A DNA stretch of 64,000 nt from Lamellibrachia satsuma (GCA_033239005.1 BSQZ01000004.1:17292507-17356506), one strand, 5' to 3'; numbered from the stretch's first letter, positions 22,301 to 32,475 are shown. The notes: generated by a model not told the origin, from the letters alone. A program made the numbers and translations.

Positions 22301-23842
22301 AAGCCAGATGGTATGATACCATGAACACGGATGCACAGGAGCCACCCTAAGAACAAGGGCTGCCAAGAATTTAGGGGGGAAATACAATTTTAAAAAGATA
22401 CGTCTTGAGATTTTTTGCATAAGATAGTTGTTCTGTCCTTGTACAGACAAGATGTTCAAATAAATACTCTATCACACTAGACATTCCCATTGTTAAGCTA
22501 GTTTGTGTAGGGATGCCATCAGATCACGTCCATCCAGCACACAGGCAATAATGCATTTGTCTCGTCACTTTAGTCGCATAGTTTCAATAGAAGTTACCAG
22601 CTTAAACTAAAAAATTTTATCTGCCAAATAACAAGTTTAAAGTGAATAAAAACTAACTTTTATACACTTCTAAGCACATTTTTTAAATATGAAAACATTT
22701 TACATTATTTTATTAATTTTAATAATAGCTGATTGTTTCTTGCAGTCTCTGCTGGCAAGAACGTTCTGTCACCAAGCCCTCGCCAGGATAGAGAAGAACA
22801 TTGAAGACTTGGACATAAGTAAGGATCTTCCTTGTTTCTCTACCTTCAGGTATTCTGTACACCCAATGTCTATTTGGCATTGACAGTTAGATCCATGTTA
22901 TTTCCTTACCGTTTAGCAAAGCATCAAAATGTTGATATACTGTGATATTAGTGGGCATTTATTTAGAGAATCTTGTAATGACAAATAAGGAAGAGTGAAT
23001 GGGCTTGAGCGCCACACTGTTGATCAAGGGGACTGGTTTTTGAATCCACTGGAAGAGACACTAAAAGCTGTTGGTCCCTTTACGTTTTATGTAAATTATA
23101 CCATTTAGAACAGTTATGGTCTAATAAATATGTTTGTCTGTCTGTCTAACTGGTGCCTGTGCCAGAAGTAAAATATCCCACATGGGGTAAACTTGTAACC
23201 TGTCATGGCCTAGCAGAGTGGTCGTCTGACCCACCGTGTACACATGTACGTATGGTGTGAATGTACCGAGCTCAAGAATACTCTAGTCACATAATATGTG
23301 ATTTACACAAGTACGAGCTGTAATGGAAGAAGAGCAAAAAGTATAGTATCTAAAAGCATTGTATTTGGTCTAACTGTCTGGTAGTCGGGTCCATTTTATT
23401 GTGATTAAAAATGTGATTAATCTGCCAATAATTATACAAAAAGTTCCCAATAAAATATGGAAACAACTCACAGTACTGGTAGACACAGATAACTGTCTGG
23501 TTAGGGGGTGTTTTTATTTTATTATTTAAAAATAATTCATGAACATTTCACACAAGGTTAATTAATTGATTTTTAATATGCTGTGACATTTTAAAGAAAG
23601 TTTTCTAAAGAGCCAAAGAAAAACTATAACGACTGCCAGTGGGAAATGAATTGTGGTATCACCCTAGGATTCTCAAACTGTAATGTACATCTGTCAGTAT
23701 GTCTTGAATGGGCGTCCGACACGTTGTTGTTTCTGTTACAGCGAAATACAACAACGGTGACGAGATGCTGCGTATGTTGGCCGAGGAGATATTCAAGAAC
23801 GGTGGTTACACAGCTGAACATCCACTCAAACGAAACTGGTGA
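4366..23842 (+). CDS. ACAD9: ACAD9, acyl-CoA dehydrogenase family member 9 (18 exons)
   Basis: Mitochondrial flavoprotein of the VLCAD/ACAD9 branch; in animals it is an acyl-CoA dehydrogenase and a complex I assembly factor. Coding exons: 4366-4593, 6084-6177, 8003-8104, 8556-8662, 9439-9539, 9802-9952, 11277-11379, 11774-11847, 14463-14538, 14866-14936, 15686-15805, 16846-16974, 17335-17414, 18213-18339, 19304-19381, 21924-22052, 22746-22818, 23742-23842 (TGA). Phases join into 647 residues (human about 621). Exon 1 gives a basic, Ser-rich mitochondrial presequence. Seen motifs: [61 protein letters not shown] and SEGTNEVLR; the Glu at residue 452, last codon of exon 12, matches the ACAD catalytic base. 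The C-terminal ACAD9 extension ([14 protein letters not shown]) is present. Exons 2, 11 and 14 have unusual junctions (separate entries). Introns 3-5, 9, 12, 13 and 17 hold little beyond debris I cannot name. Confidence 0.95.
4682..5475. mobile_element. MITE-like element with terminal inverted repeats
   Basis: The ends are inverted repeats: ttactctcgagtgccaaata at 4682 and its near-complement ending at 5475, 20 of 22 bases paired. The left subterminal part carries several copies of a short aataatagtatag-like motif. There is no coding capacity. No clear target-site duplication was found, so the superfamily is undetermined. It sits in ACAD9 intron 1. Confidence 0.6.
5970..6120 (+). repeat. Degenerate tandem duplication over the ACAD9 exon 2 acceptor
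   Basis: Three to four imperfect copies of a 40-50 bp segment (core tgaggctctggaag followed by gtgttgtttgtg) lead into exon 2. The last copy spans the real acceptor at 6083/6084 and the first exon codons (FPEALEE). The upstream copies therefore look like partial duplicates of the intron end plus exon start. Confidence 0.7.
6560..6800 (+). pseudogene. RTE-like LINE C-terminal fragment
   Basis: One plus frame reads [12 protein letters not shown], later RKRGRPQLR, then a stop, EDCVRRD and further stops. WAGHVVRM and the basic GRP segment are typical of the C-terminus of RTE-like endonuclease/reverse transcriptase proteins. It is short, stop-riddled and non-functional, in ACAD9 intron 2. Confidence 0.6.
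7567..7839. repeat. 68-bp tandem repeat, four copies
   Basis: The units begin at 7567, 7635, 7703 and 7771 with atggtatgcaatggacagat or a one-base variant, and end with a ccaagttaac motif. The array lies in ACAD9 intron 2, about 160 bp before exon 3. Confidence 0.9.
9195..9285 (+). repeat. tRNA-like relic, possible SINE head
   Basis: It has an A-box-like stretch (atagtggttaagac), a central cggactcttaat loop and a degenerate B-box (ggtttgaatattc). Stem pairing is poor and no intact acceptor stem is visible. I read it as a degraded tRNA-derived SINE head, not a functional tRNA gene. Confidence 0.4.
10096..11140. mobile_element. Non-autonomous DNA transposon with 32-bp TIRs
   Basis: The left arm 10096-10127 and right arm 11109-11140 are inverted repeats with 29 of 32 bases matching (core tccaccaaaatcagga). 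The 1.04-kb element fits entirely inside ACAD9 intron 6. The interior contains no intact transposase; a stop-broken acidic frame at about 10688-10855 is unassigned. No convincing target-site duplication flanks it, so the superfamily stays open. Confidence 0.7.
12630..13660 (-). pseudogene. Mutator-like transposase N-terminal remnant
   Basis: On the minus strand a first exon (13660-13474) begins [19 protein letters not shown] and ends at a good GTAAGT donor. A second (13062 to about 12630) begins after a TTTTTTCCAG acceptor and reads [11 protein letters not shown], then [13 protein letters not shown]. After one frameshift near 12805 it reads [15 protein letters not shown] and [18 protein letters not shown]. 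The paired Cys motifs and the terminal [10 protein letters not shown] block match the N-terminal half of invertebrate MULE-type transposases. The DDE catalytic half is missing and a stop follows, so it is dead. It lies antisense in ACAD9 intron 8. Confidence 0.65.
13194..13236. repeat. CA/CG/TG microsatellite
   Basis: A short run of alternating purine-pyrimidine (ACAC, GCGC, GTGT, TATA) lies inside the intron of the Mutator-like remnant. It could adopt a hairpin or Z-form, but there is no evidence of function. Confidence 0.8.
14395..14430. repeat. (CACG)n-type microsatellite
   Basis: Repeated cacg/cgca tetranucleotides lie about 35 bp before ACAD9 exon 9, upstream of its polypyrimidine tract. 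Confidence 0.85.
15070..15192 (+). repeat. Degenerate copy of the CR1/jockey-like LINE 3' tail
   Basis: It shares the order of motifs found just after the reverse transcriptase at 38.7 kb: tctcgataa, gcttccttgt, gccatctgg, then repeated cttgttaaat. It is diverged and carries only the 3' end, as expected for a 5'-truncated insertion. Confidence 0.6.
15515..15739 (+). repeat. In-frame 75-bp triplication across the ACAD9 exon 11 acceptor
   Basis: Three head-to-tail 75-bp copies (GAGAAGTTT starts at 15536, 15611 and 15686) each hold about 25 bases of intron end plus the first 17 codons of exon 11 ([16 protein letters not shown]). The third runs on into the rest of the exon and is the one matching the family. 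Since 75 is a multiple of three and no stop intervenes, starting at the first AG (15534-15535) would add exactly 50 residues in frame. The second copy has CAAG in place of CAG before its GAG. Confidence 0.9.
16037..16106. other. Perfect 24-bp inverted repeat (hairpin)
   Basis: The arms 16037-16060 and 16083-16106 (cagccagttgtgtggttcat and onward) are perfectly complementary around a 22-base loop. It lies in ACAD9 intron 11. It may be the end of a foldback element or a recent inverted duplication. Confidence 0.9.
18483..18786 (+). repeat. 38-bp minisatellite seeded from a LINE
   Basis: Eight copies at exact 38-bp spacing (starts 18483, 18521, 18559 ... 18749). One frame of a unit reads [12 protein letters not shown], which continues directly into the LINE C-terminal fragment at 18787. 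The unit therefore derives from LINE coding sequence. The period is not a multiple of three, so no frame survives. Confidence 0.9.
18776..18957 (+). pseudogene. RTE-like LINE C-terminal fragment
   Basis: After the array the frame reads [20 protein letters not shown], then [15 protein letters not shown] and LAQNRNR followed by a stop. This pattern (ALTWN, basic KNTWRR segment, MGYTW, AQNR) is the C-terminal end of RTE-like LINE proteins. The fragment is in ACAD9 intron 14 and is non-functional. Confidence 0.65.
18968..19080. repeat. 43-bp tandem repeat, about 2.5 copies
   Basis: The units start at 18968, 19011 and 19054 with tgtgggatggtgtgagtcac or a variant. It directly follows the LINE fragment and may be its 3' tail. 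Confidence 0.85.
19553..19612 (-). repeat. LINE 3' tail fragment (minus strand)
   Basis: The reverse complement matches the sequence after the reverse transcriptase at 38.70-38.78 kb: cttgtccacttgccatctgg, tttggcttggatggcaaatc and cttgttaaat. It is a short 5'-truncated LINE copy in ACAD9 intron 15. Confidence 0.8.
19845..19995. repeat. Degenerate ~43-bp tandem repeat
   Basis: Three to four imperfect copies of a unit contain atttatatgtaaatc, agagggtct and aaaatccagga. It is in ACAD9 intron 15; no coding meaning is apparent. Confidence 0.6.
20337..20678 (-). pseudogene. Internally deleted hAT-like transposase (BED finger joined to C-terminal motif)
   Basis: From an ATG at 20678 the minus frame reads [10 protein letters not shown], then [13 protein letters not shown] and [10 protein letters not shown] with HASSASH. 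This is a BED/TTF-type zinc finger (C-x2-C ... H-x5-H) typical of hAT transposases and their domesticated relatives. About ten residues later, in another frame, [12 protein letters not shown] appears, the start of the hAT C-terminal dimerisation domain, followed by a stop. The RNase H-like catalytic core between them is deleted, so the element could not encode an active transposase. It sits in ACAD9 intron 15. Confidence 0.65.
21431..21765. repeat. 28/30-bp minisatellite
   Basis: About eleven copies of a unit contain ggacgtgtggcgagcactgc followed by tctgtgtgta or a shorter variant. It ends about 160 bp before ACAD9 exon 16. A related single unit occurs at about 19795. Confidence 0.95.
23000..23095 (+). 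repeat. SINE 3' domain fragment
   Basis: It contains ggaagagacactaaaagctg then ttggtccc, shared with one difference (reverse complement) with the tRNA-derived SINE at 49.06-49.24 kb. A B-box-like ggtttttgaatcc precedes it. It is in ACAD9 intron 17. Confidence 0.65.
23205..23330 (+). repeat. Possible tRNA-derived SINE head
   Basis: The sequence tggcctagcagagtggtcgt resembles a Pol III A-box region, but the downstream B-box and stems are weak. It is a separate tRNA-like relic close to the previous SINE fragment. Confidence 0.35.
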
Positions 23843-26269
23843 CAATGTTGTCATCCCACAGACTAACTAGGGACGTCTCCATCTTGTCTTTCCCACCCGG
23901 GAAACACGGAATCTTCTCAGACTTTTGGTTTGCTGCTGGTTGCCGTGAAAAACTTTCATTGATGAAAGGACAGTTTGCCAGTACACGAGATGCATTTTGC
24001 AGTGTCTACTGCAAACAGTGATATCTACATCTAAAGGTTACAACTGATATTGCTATTTTCTTAGTTATATCTGTGGATAGTACCATCTTCTTACAGAGCT
24101 GTATATTGGTAGTGCTGTCTTCATACAATCGTGTCAATTGGTAGTGCTGTCTTCATACAGTCGTGTTTATTAATTGTGGATTTGTGGTGTATAATGAGTG
24201 GTGTCTAATAACAGTGCTGTCTTATAATGGTGTCCAATGACAATGTTGTCTAAAAATGTTTGTGTTTAATTACAGTGGTGTCTGACAACAGTATAATCTA
24301 GAGAGCAAGACAGTGACAGCTATGGTTGAAACTGTCATGGTTGTTCTGTCCATGCAGCCAGTGTTGTTAAGTCAAATCATGAATTCTAAATATACATTTG
24401 GAATATAAATAATAACAATGCAGAGAACAATGTTGAAGTAAAACAGGGCTGGGTATTTACATTAAACATTATTTGTCATAATGGAATGGCGTTACAATAC
24501 TGTGGATGCTGCATACAGAAATTGTGCTTATTATCAGTCGAGCCACCAAGATTTAGATTTGATCATATACTGACAGAACAAAGTGAACACAACTGCCTTT
24601 GATACAAAGTCAATTTATTCTGATAGCATTAACAGCAGAAAGCAGTCGAAATGGGTACGAAGGATTTGATGTATTCCACATTCCACTCAACACATTTCCA
24701 AACATCACACTCGAGTTGTGCTGAACTTTTAATTATGCCAATCCAGTCAGTCCACCTTTAATCTTCAATCTACCTTCTACTGTATTCTGCAATCAGTTCT
24801 TTGCATTCACAGTCTTGCACTCAGCCAAGGTCCTAGCTCTAATCTCAATTTAATTTTCCAGGTGATATTAAGCTTATAATATTATTATTGAGGGAGCATC
24901 AAAATTTACATCGTCAGTCCAATTTTGTAATCAAACTGAACAAATCATAAAAACCACATTTTCAACAGGAAGAACATCTAATGTGCTAACTTGCCTAAGA
25001 CAAAATATACTATACAATACAAAAGCATACCCTGACTCCTCGGGAGTGGTTGGCCTGTGTTCTGCACAAAACAACATATTTAAATCAGTTGCTCACTGGC
25101 TAAATACATATATATTTACAAAAGTACTGTGACACGTTATTAAAAAAGGAACAGTGATACGTAACAAAGCTATTTTGTACATCTTACCCAGTAATAAATG
25201 TTATTTCATGATATTGTCCTCACATGAACCAAGCTTCCCACTGGCCACAAGTCTACAAAACTGGTTCAAAATTAGACATCTATGCATATTTGTTTGACAT
25301 CACTTTGGCTTGGCCACCAAGTTGGTAATAACATGTTATGGCCATGTTCTAGTCTAGTCAGATCTAGTTCCTTGATCAGTGTACATACTGCACTATAACA
25401 GCATAGTCACAAGTAAACTTAACAATATCACACTGCATTAAACATGTTTAAACTGGTATAGCATTTGGTCAACAGTTCTAGCAAATGCTTAGGGCCAACC
25501 CATTGGTCAACAGTTCTAGCACATGCTTAGGGCCAACCCATTGGTCAACAGTTCTAGCACATGCTTAGGGCCAATCCCTTCTACTGCTGGCTTCACAGGC
25601 TGTTGTATTATATACCATTCACGGAAACAACCATAAATATCACAACACTTGAGAATTGAAAATGCGGCCACCACTGAAGAAATTAACACTATGGAAACAA
25701 TGTAGATAAAAAATCACAACACATTTTGGTGCTAATGCAGGATCATTTGTCAAAATAACACCCCCAAAAATTACAATACAAATAATGCCAGATCTTGTAT
25801 GTGAAAGCTGCTGATGCAATTTTCATGTTGCAATTTATGTCAAATAGTGTTTGTGACATTGTCATTGTGCATTTGTGACATTGTCATTGTGCATTTGTGA
25901 CATTGTGCAGTTGCAATGCAATATTTGTGACAATGTGCAATTGCAATGCATGTAACACTGCAGTAGCATTTATGACAATGTGCAGTTGCAATGTATTTGC
26001 TACAGTTTGCAATTTCAATGTTGTATTTGCAACTATGTGCAGTTGCAATGTTGCATTTGCGACTATGTGCAGTTGCAATGTTGTATTTGCAACTATCTAC
26101 AGCTGCAATGCAGTGTTCTTGACAAAGTGCAGTCACAATGCAGTATTTGCGACACAGTGAAATTGTGAATAAATAAAATTTCTTATGTGCCAAGAAAGAC
26201 TAGTTTCATATGAGCAATGTACAGGTCACAGATCTGATGACTTTAGTTTACGTATGACTGACCCACTGT
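23843..26269. other. Intergenic region and ACAD9 3' UTR, no gene seen
   Basis: It holds the ACAD9 3' UTR and sequence between the converging ACAD9 and KLHDC8 3' ends. No canonical AATAAA stands out just after the ACAD9 stop; AATATAAATAA near 24,410 is a variant candidate. Three 38-bp copies of a ggtcaacagttctagca unit lie at about 25467-25577. A degenerate array rich in tgcagttgcaatg, with period near 30, lies at about 25850-26150 just downstream of the KLHDC8 stop. Confidence 0.6.
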
Positions 26270-29200
26270 TCACTTCTTATAAATAAGTGACTCGACTGCC
26301 CCTGTAGGGCCCCCTACCGACAGCCCCGCAATGATGTGCAGACGCCCCTGAAACATGGTGTAGGCACATGAGCAGTGAGCAGTTGGCAGACTGCCCTCCG
26401 ATGTCCACGTGTCAGTTGATTGGTCGTAAGATTCCGTCTCGACCAGTGGTCGACCTTGATTACCTGCAGCAGTGTCCAACAACCAGGTCAACCTGCAGCT
26501 TCAAATCCCAAGCTGACCATAATCACACCAACGTTTGCCTTACGTTTACAAGAATACAATATACTCTTTATTCAGTTAGTACTTAATTTATCAGGAAACT
26601 CGCCATAACGAGTATTTTGTGACTTTTTCCAGGACCAGATTACAATTCGTTAGGCCATTTCATGTTGGTTAATGTCTTGCACTAACAATATAGGGTAATG
26701 ATAGTATCAATGAAATTAAGGCAATATGTAATGTCACTCTAAACTACAGCACTACAAATATAATTATGTATATAAAATATATTGCTGCTATTCTAACAGG
26801 GGTATTCCGTCTCAGATCAACCAAGGCATGTTGTACTCATATTTTTGAATTCAACCAAATTGTACCAATTAACAGGTCAATATAACCACACGTCAAATCA
26901 TAGGGCTCTAGCTTGAATAGTTTATGGCCATTCAAGGTTTTGCAGATTCTTCCATTTTTGCAAATTTTGGGAAATTATGAAGATTTCTTGTTCTACTTAA
27001 AATACCAATAACTCAAAAACAGTACTAGAACTCCTAGACTTGGTATGCTTATTCTCCATAATATGTAGATAGTAACCTCTAACTTGAGAAATGCTCAAGT
27101 TATGTATCGGATATTTGCAGAAAATGTACATATATTGGTATATATTGTCTATATTGGTTCATTAAAGCATATTGGTGGTTCATTAAAGCACATTTGAGCG
27201 GCCAAGGTGTTAGGACGGATATAGTTTGTACCATAACACATTAATTTATGATAAAAACAATTAGACTGTGTACCACGAATGCTACAATATAGAGCAAAGA
27301 ACAGACGCACCCAATCCACCAGCTACTATGACCTTGTCACCGATGTAACCGATGCCAAAATCACCTCTTTTAGTTGGCATTGGTTTACCAATGTTCCAGG
27401 TCTCTGAAACATAGCACCGCACTAGTGTTTAATATCTCATTAATTAACTAATTTAACTATTTACATAATTAACTGACATAACAAAGAAATGTTCCATGTA
27501 TAACTTAATTTGACATTTGTAAGTGATGTACATTTGTGTAAGAATGCAATCGTTACCCATTCTATTGTTGATTTGGATATGTTAAACTTACATTAATAAT
27601 ACCAAGGTACACAAAATGAAATCTACTGAAACAACAATATTATAAATATGTAATCACTTCAGATTACTGTTGACTTGGTAACCAAAAAATTATGATATTT
27701 AACAACTTACGTGGCATTAAACTTTTAACTGGACATACTCTGTGGTGTTTGAATTTCCCCCAAAATCATGGCATCAGAAGTCAACAATATATGATGACAG
27801 TTAATACTGTTATTATAATTTGTTTAACTGATGCAACTACAGCATATCAATGGGAGAATGCCCAGACTCGATTCCATCACGTAATTTCAATTTGTATTCA
27901 TACGCCTGCCTTGTTATTGCTATTCACTTATTTCAGAAATGTCACAATTACTCTTATTCACATATTTCTCACTGACGTAATTCAGACCAACGCAGCTACT
28001 TTTTTTTTAACAAATACTCTAATTTGAGTAAAGCCATAGATAACTTTCAAAATAAGTGACTATTCTGTCATATCTACAGATGTCATGTGTCTTCACTGGC
28101 CAGTGTTGCTGAAGTTATATACCTTTCTCAAGATCAAACACTTCTGTGACATCTGAGAATCCTTCACTGGCGTTCTCCTTCAGCCCTCCAAGGCTGTAGA
28201 TGTGGGTGTCGGAGTGGGTGTACAGGGCAAACACCCGCTTGCTTGGGATGGCAGGCAGCTTCCTCCACTTGCTCTCAGCAAAGTCAAACACCTCGAAGGC
28301 TGTCACCGGAACCTTTCCCTGTCTTCCCCCTGTCAACGGAACGGCCAGGAGGGTGTCAACATTGTGCACAAGAACAAGGTGCAAGGTTGGAGAGGTGAGT
28401 TCTATCACTGCAGCTCCAGATCTGTAGTGTCACGCTATCTTAATCTACATTTTAACAGTTAAAGTCTTACAGTCGGCTTTAAGCCATATTACTCCTTCTT
28501 AGCTGTTTTATGACCTGTTGGTCCTTCAAGACAATTATAATATTTTATTTTAATGAGTTTAACTTTAATGTCATTTAACATTTAATGTTAGTGCATGTGT
28601 AATGTAACTGTTAAATTAAAATGTAGTGTAATTATATGTAATTTAATTTCAATGTTATTTAATTATTTAATTGCAATGTAATTTAATGTAAAGCACCTCA
28701 AGTAGTTTTTAATTAGATTTGGCCTGACAGAAATAATATAATATCTATTAAACCAAAATCTGCCATAAAGTTATCAGCAACACTGTCATGCTTATATGTA
28801 TGTCATTTATTTCTTTGGGGATTGTCTCAAAATGATTAAACTTCATTTTTAGTGGCTATTTTTTCACATTTACAAAAATTGTTATCCATTTGAGTACCAC
28901 AGCCCTGATCTGCTGTGACCACTGAATACTGCATTCCCAGTGAATATGCAAGAAAATCGACTGCATCACTTCAAGTCAAGATTTCAGCAACAAAAATGCA
29001 TTTTATGAATAGGAATATTATATAGATATTCTGAAAGTATGATAATCAGCAAGTAAAATGAGCCATATCACTTTACTTTTCATCATCATGGTAACCATCA
29101 ATCCAAGATGGCCACCACGATTTCAACGGTTTTGCAGCTGCTGAACGCAGTTGTATGCCAATCTACATATTTAATGTAAACTACTCATGTTGATCATGCT

Positions 29201-31493
29201 ACAGGAGTGTACTATGATATAAAATACAATATAAAGTACATTTTGTGGAGTATGAGAAAGTGAAAAAAAAGTTATTTATCTGTATTTTAAACATATATGA
29301 CAGAAGTGTTCATTTATATATTTGCTAACACATTCATCGCTACCTGACCGATTCCAATCAAACTTTGCATGTTGACGGATTCACAGAAACCTTTTTTCTT
29401 ACAAAAATCAAACTACACATCATCCAGCGTTGATAGTACAGTGCACAGCTCATCCTCAGCACTTACACCGTCACATTCATTATCACTGACGTCCGAGTAG
29501 CTATCGAACATACTCCCGCTGTCAGTATCCATTTTGCCCCCAGCTCAGTCGCTAAGTTCACCAACATCATTGTTGTTTCGATTGTCAACATCCAACAAAG
29601 ATTCGTCGCTAAAACTAGCAAATAATCTGTCCAAAACATATGGCGGTAAATCGTCAGTTGAAGTAATGCCGTCCACCATTGCAGATTTTTTATAATCCAT
29701 CATTAAAAAACGCGAACATCTCCTTAAAATGATATTGAGTGATAACAAACGATTGCCACTACCGAATTGCTAATTCATTCACCATGACAACAGTATATAA
29801 CAAGTGGCTCCACATAGTGGATAATTATGAGTAAAAGTGATTTAAATGGTGAACGTAGTTAATGCTGGAATTCCGGCCTGTCGTACTGTAGCGTCACACA
29901 CCGCAAGGCCGGAATTCTGGCCTGTCGTACTGAAATGGTTAAAAACCTTGTAAAATAACTAAATAAATGAAAAACTCCAGCTTTTTTTATCTGGTATATT
30001 ATATAGTATTTCAAGTACAATCTGTGAAGAAATGGTTAATTTATCTTTAAAACTTCTACTGAAACTAATCAATTCAAGACAAGCATATAATAGCCACCCC
30101 AGCTACCCTAAATGAGTTTTACAGGTAAACGCTTCATATATAGTATATTGGGAAAGTTTACATTTAACTTACCTACGACATAGAGTCTGTTTGTATTAAG
30201 AAAGAGAAACTGAACTTACCGAGGACATAGGGTTTGTCGTGTATTAGGAAAGGGAAATTGAACTTACATTATATAAAAATAAGGTTATTATTATTACCTG
30301 GGACATAGAATTTGTTGTGAGCTAGGAAAGCTAAACTTACCAAGGACATAGAGTTTGTCGTGTATTAGGAAAGCGAAGCTGGCATATCTAGCCGTTGGCA
30401 TGGAAGGTAATGACTGCCATCGGTCTGTCTCTGTGTCGTAGCTTAGCATGTGATCCATGGGGTTTGTGTCTGTTGACATTCCTCCTACGACTATCACCTT
30501 TCCATCTGCAGACAGACAGGAACAAGGTGCATACAACAGAGGTAATAAACGGGTAACAAGCCACAACAAAGCAATATTGGGGGTCTCGTTTTGGCCCCAA
30601 ACCTTTGGGTGGGTTGTTTTATAAATAAATATCTGTAATCATTTTATTATGTTGTTAGGCAAGAGGCAGTATTCTCTGTATTTGTTTAAATAAAATATTT
30701 CCCAGTCCAATCAGATTATATATATATATACAAATCCTTTAACATGACAGTGTAGGCAGGGATGGCTACATTTTTGGGAAAACAAATTTGAGGAGAGATT
30801 GCAAATTAACATCATGAGCAAATGACAACGTTGTACTAAATTAGTCTTAAAATAACTAAGAGCATAACTGGGACCATAAAAAATTATTTAGACTTAGTAT
30901 CTCACGAAATGACACAAATATGAACTGGTGTGGAAAACCCAGGGCTTCTTGTGGACTGTCATGCAATTCATATTATTCAAAGTATAATTTCTTAGTAACA
31001 AGCTATCCCTCATAAATTCATTTTTGGACAAAACATACTGGGTTGATTCCTTATCCATAACACAATTTATCTGCAGGTATTATAGATGTTGCGCAAATCA
31101 CTATGGAATGGCTGTTCTGCAAGACTCACCCCTAACAACACAGGAAAGTCCAAGAAGTTTATCTTTGAGTGATTCTCCTGAAGTCCATTTCTTCTCCTCA
31201 ACGTTATACACTTCGACCACGTCAAGCGGTTGCTGATTGGAGCTGACGCCTCCAATGGCAACCAGCTTCTTTCCGACAGCGGCAACGCTCGGTGCAGCTC
31301 GTTTCGTTGGCATGTTTGGCAGACCCTTCCACTGCTCCTTGGCACTGATGTAAACCTCCAAACTATCGATGGGCTGACCCATGGCATCGCAGCCACCAAC
31401 CACGTAGAGGTTATTGTCAAGCTCTACCGCAGAGCAGAACACTCGCTTCGTCGGCATGGCCTTGTGTGGCTTCCACTTGTAGTGTGTTGCCAT
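26270..31493 (-). CDS. KLHDC8: KLHDC8-type kelch domain protein (5 coding exons)
   Basis: All-kelch beta-propeller of the KLHDC8A/KLHDC8B family; vertebrate KLHDC8B is linked to mitotic integrity, other roles are unclear. Coding exons on the minus strand: 31493-31130, 30505-30341, 28329-28123, 27403-27311, 26463-26270 (TGA). All introns are phase 1 and GT-AG, giving 340 residues (vertebrate proteins about 350). The start is the ATG at 31493 in an aaccATGg context, giving MATHYKWKPHKAMPTKRV. Seven kelch blades are visible: LYVVGGC, LVAIGGV, VIVVGGM, LYVLGGR, IYSLGGL, VIVAGGL and LHIIAGL. The signature GRQGKVPVTAFEVFD is family-specific. The seventh blade has Ala-Gly in place of Gly-Gly. One copy is seen, so I cannot assign it to the A or B paralogue. 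The gene converges with ACAD9. Confidence 0.93.
28882..29942 (-). mobile_element. piggyBac-like non-autonomous element
   Basis: The ends are inverted repeats starting at TTAA/TTAT: left ttatccatttgagtaccaca, right (reverse complement) ttaaccatttcagtacgaca, 20 of the first 24 bases matching. TTAA is the piggyBac target site; the left copy has one substitution. Near the right end a subterminal ggaattccggcctgtcgtac unit is repeated directly. On the minus strand an ATG at about 29702 opens MDYKKSAMVDGITSTDDLPP and an acidic Ser/Asp-rich stretch with a stop, plausibly the transposase N-terminus. The catalytic part is missing. It lies in KLHDC8 intron 2. Confidence 0.6.
30166..30360 (-). repeat. 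Tandem duplicates of the KLHDC8 exon 2 donor
   Basis: Downstream of exon 2 (lower coordinates) lie imperfect copies of its last codons (tacgacaaactctatgtcct type) and the following GTAAGT. Extra GTAAGT donors fall at 30167-30172, 30214-30219 and 30262-30267 (plus-strand ACTTAC). The true donor, whose phase joins to exon 3, is at 30335-30340. Unit length is about 47 bp. Confidence 0.8.
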
Positions 31494-31559
31494 GGTTACG
31501 GTCAGACTACACAAGAAATGTCAAAGCTGAAAAGAAATGCCAAGATCTTAGTGGCTTCA

Positions 31560-31760
31560 CAACAGTTTTATATCATTGGACACATTTTCATAAAGCTCGG
31601 AAAGCTCATTCTATGTATTATAAAAACTCATCACTTAAAGCTCCATCATCAGTTAATTTAGCCCACTATGAATCAGGTTCGCTGATTTTCAAATATGTAG
31701 TGCATTTACAACTCCTTAATTCCCCAGTAGACGGTACCCACAATGTCATGTTTTGGCAAA
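31560..31760. repeat. Dispersed repeat, copy 1
   Basis: The segment around ttagcccactatgaatcagg ... caaatatgtagtgca resembles 44,150-44,290 (ttagcctatcacaaatctgg ... caaatatgtagtatg) over roughly 100-150 bases. Similarity is moderate and judged by eye. It is probably an old interspersed repeat of unknown class. Confidence 0.45.
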
Positions 31761-32381
31761 TACGTTGATTGAATGTTGACAGGACATTCCATCAGGTGCA
31801 TGAGGTTTGTGTTTCTTTTAATGTTTTAGAAGCTATGACAATACAAGTTTTCATCATATTTAAAACAAAGGCGTCAGCGATTACATGTCGCAGTATATCT
31901 AAATCCACAATTCACTGATGTAATTTAATAAAATGAACAATTAAATGAAAATATTGCACGATTATCTTGCTGCGCGTCTAACAATCGCGTACCTATGTCA
32001 ATGCATGCTCAATAGTGTTTGAAGTTATTCAAATGTCAGATTTGTGTGTGTTATGTTAGTACAATGCATTCTTTGCTGACATAATGATTCGTTAAATATC
32101 TGCATTCTTGTCATTGTCATCATTGTCCAGACTAGTTAGCTCGGATTAACTAGCTCGGTACAACTCTGTATACACAAAGTATAGGTCGTGGTCCCAACCG
32201 CAGACGACACTGCATGTAGCATGGTATGGGTGGGTCACCTGTTGCCAGCACTGCCACTGGGCGACTGTCAGATCGACTTCTGTTCCCTCTCGATCTCGAC
32301 GGAAAATGAACACTGTAGTCAACCCAATTTCGAAATTTATGTTGTATTACATATAAATGTGTTGTAGACAATACTACTTAC

Positions 32382-32475
32382 CTTTTATTTATTTACAGAT
32401 AACTGATATTATGACTTTACATGGATAGTCTGAAGTATCAAACCATAGCGACTGTAACTTCCGGTCAATAAGATG
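32382..32475 (-). promoter_or_regulatory. Possible KLHDC8 5' UTR exon and promoter
   Basis: On the minus strand a strong AAAAG/GTAAGT donor ends at 32382. Acceptor candidates TTTTCAG and TGTAG lie between 31,510 and 31,540, just before the ATG at 31493. An ETS-type CTTCCGG (plus-strand) at about 32457 and a GCCGCC motif are typical of housekeeping start regions. Transcript data would be needed to confirm; the extent is a guess. Confidence 0.3.

Noticed and set aside
25850..26193. Cys- and His-rich frames near the KLHDC8 3' end
   Set aside because: Degenerate tandem repeat without consistent zinc-finger spacing.
31101..31514. Earlier KLHDC8 start at 31514
   Set aside because: The codon there is TTG; the first ATG with a good context and matching family length is at 31493.
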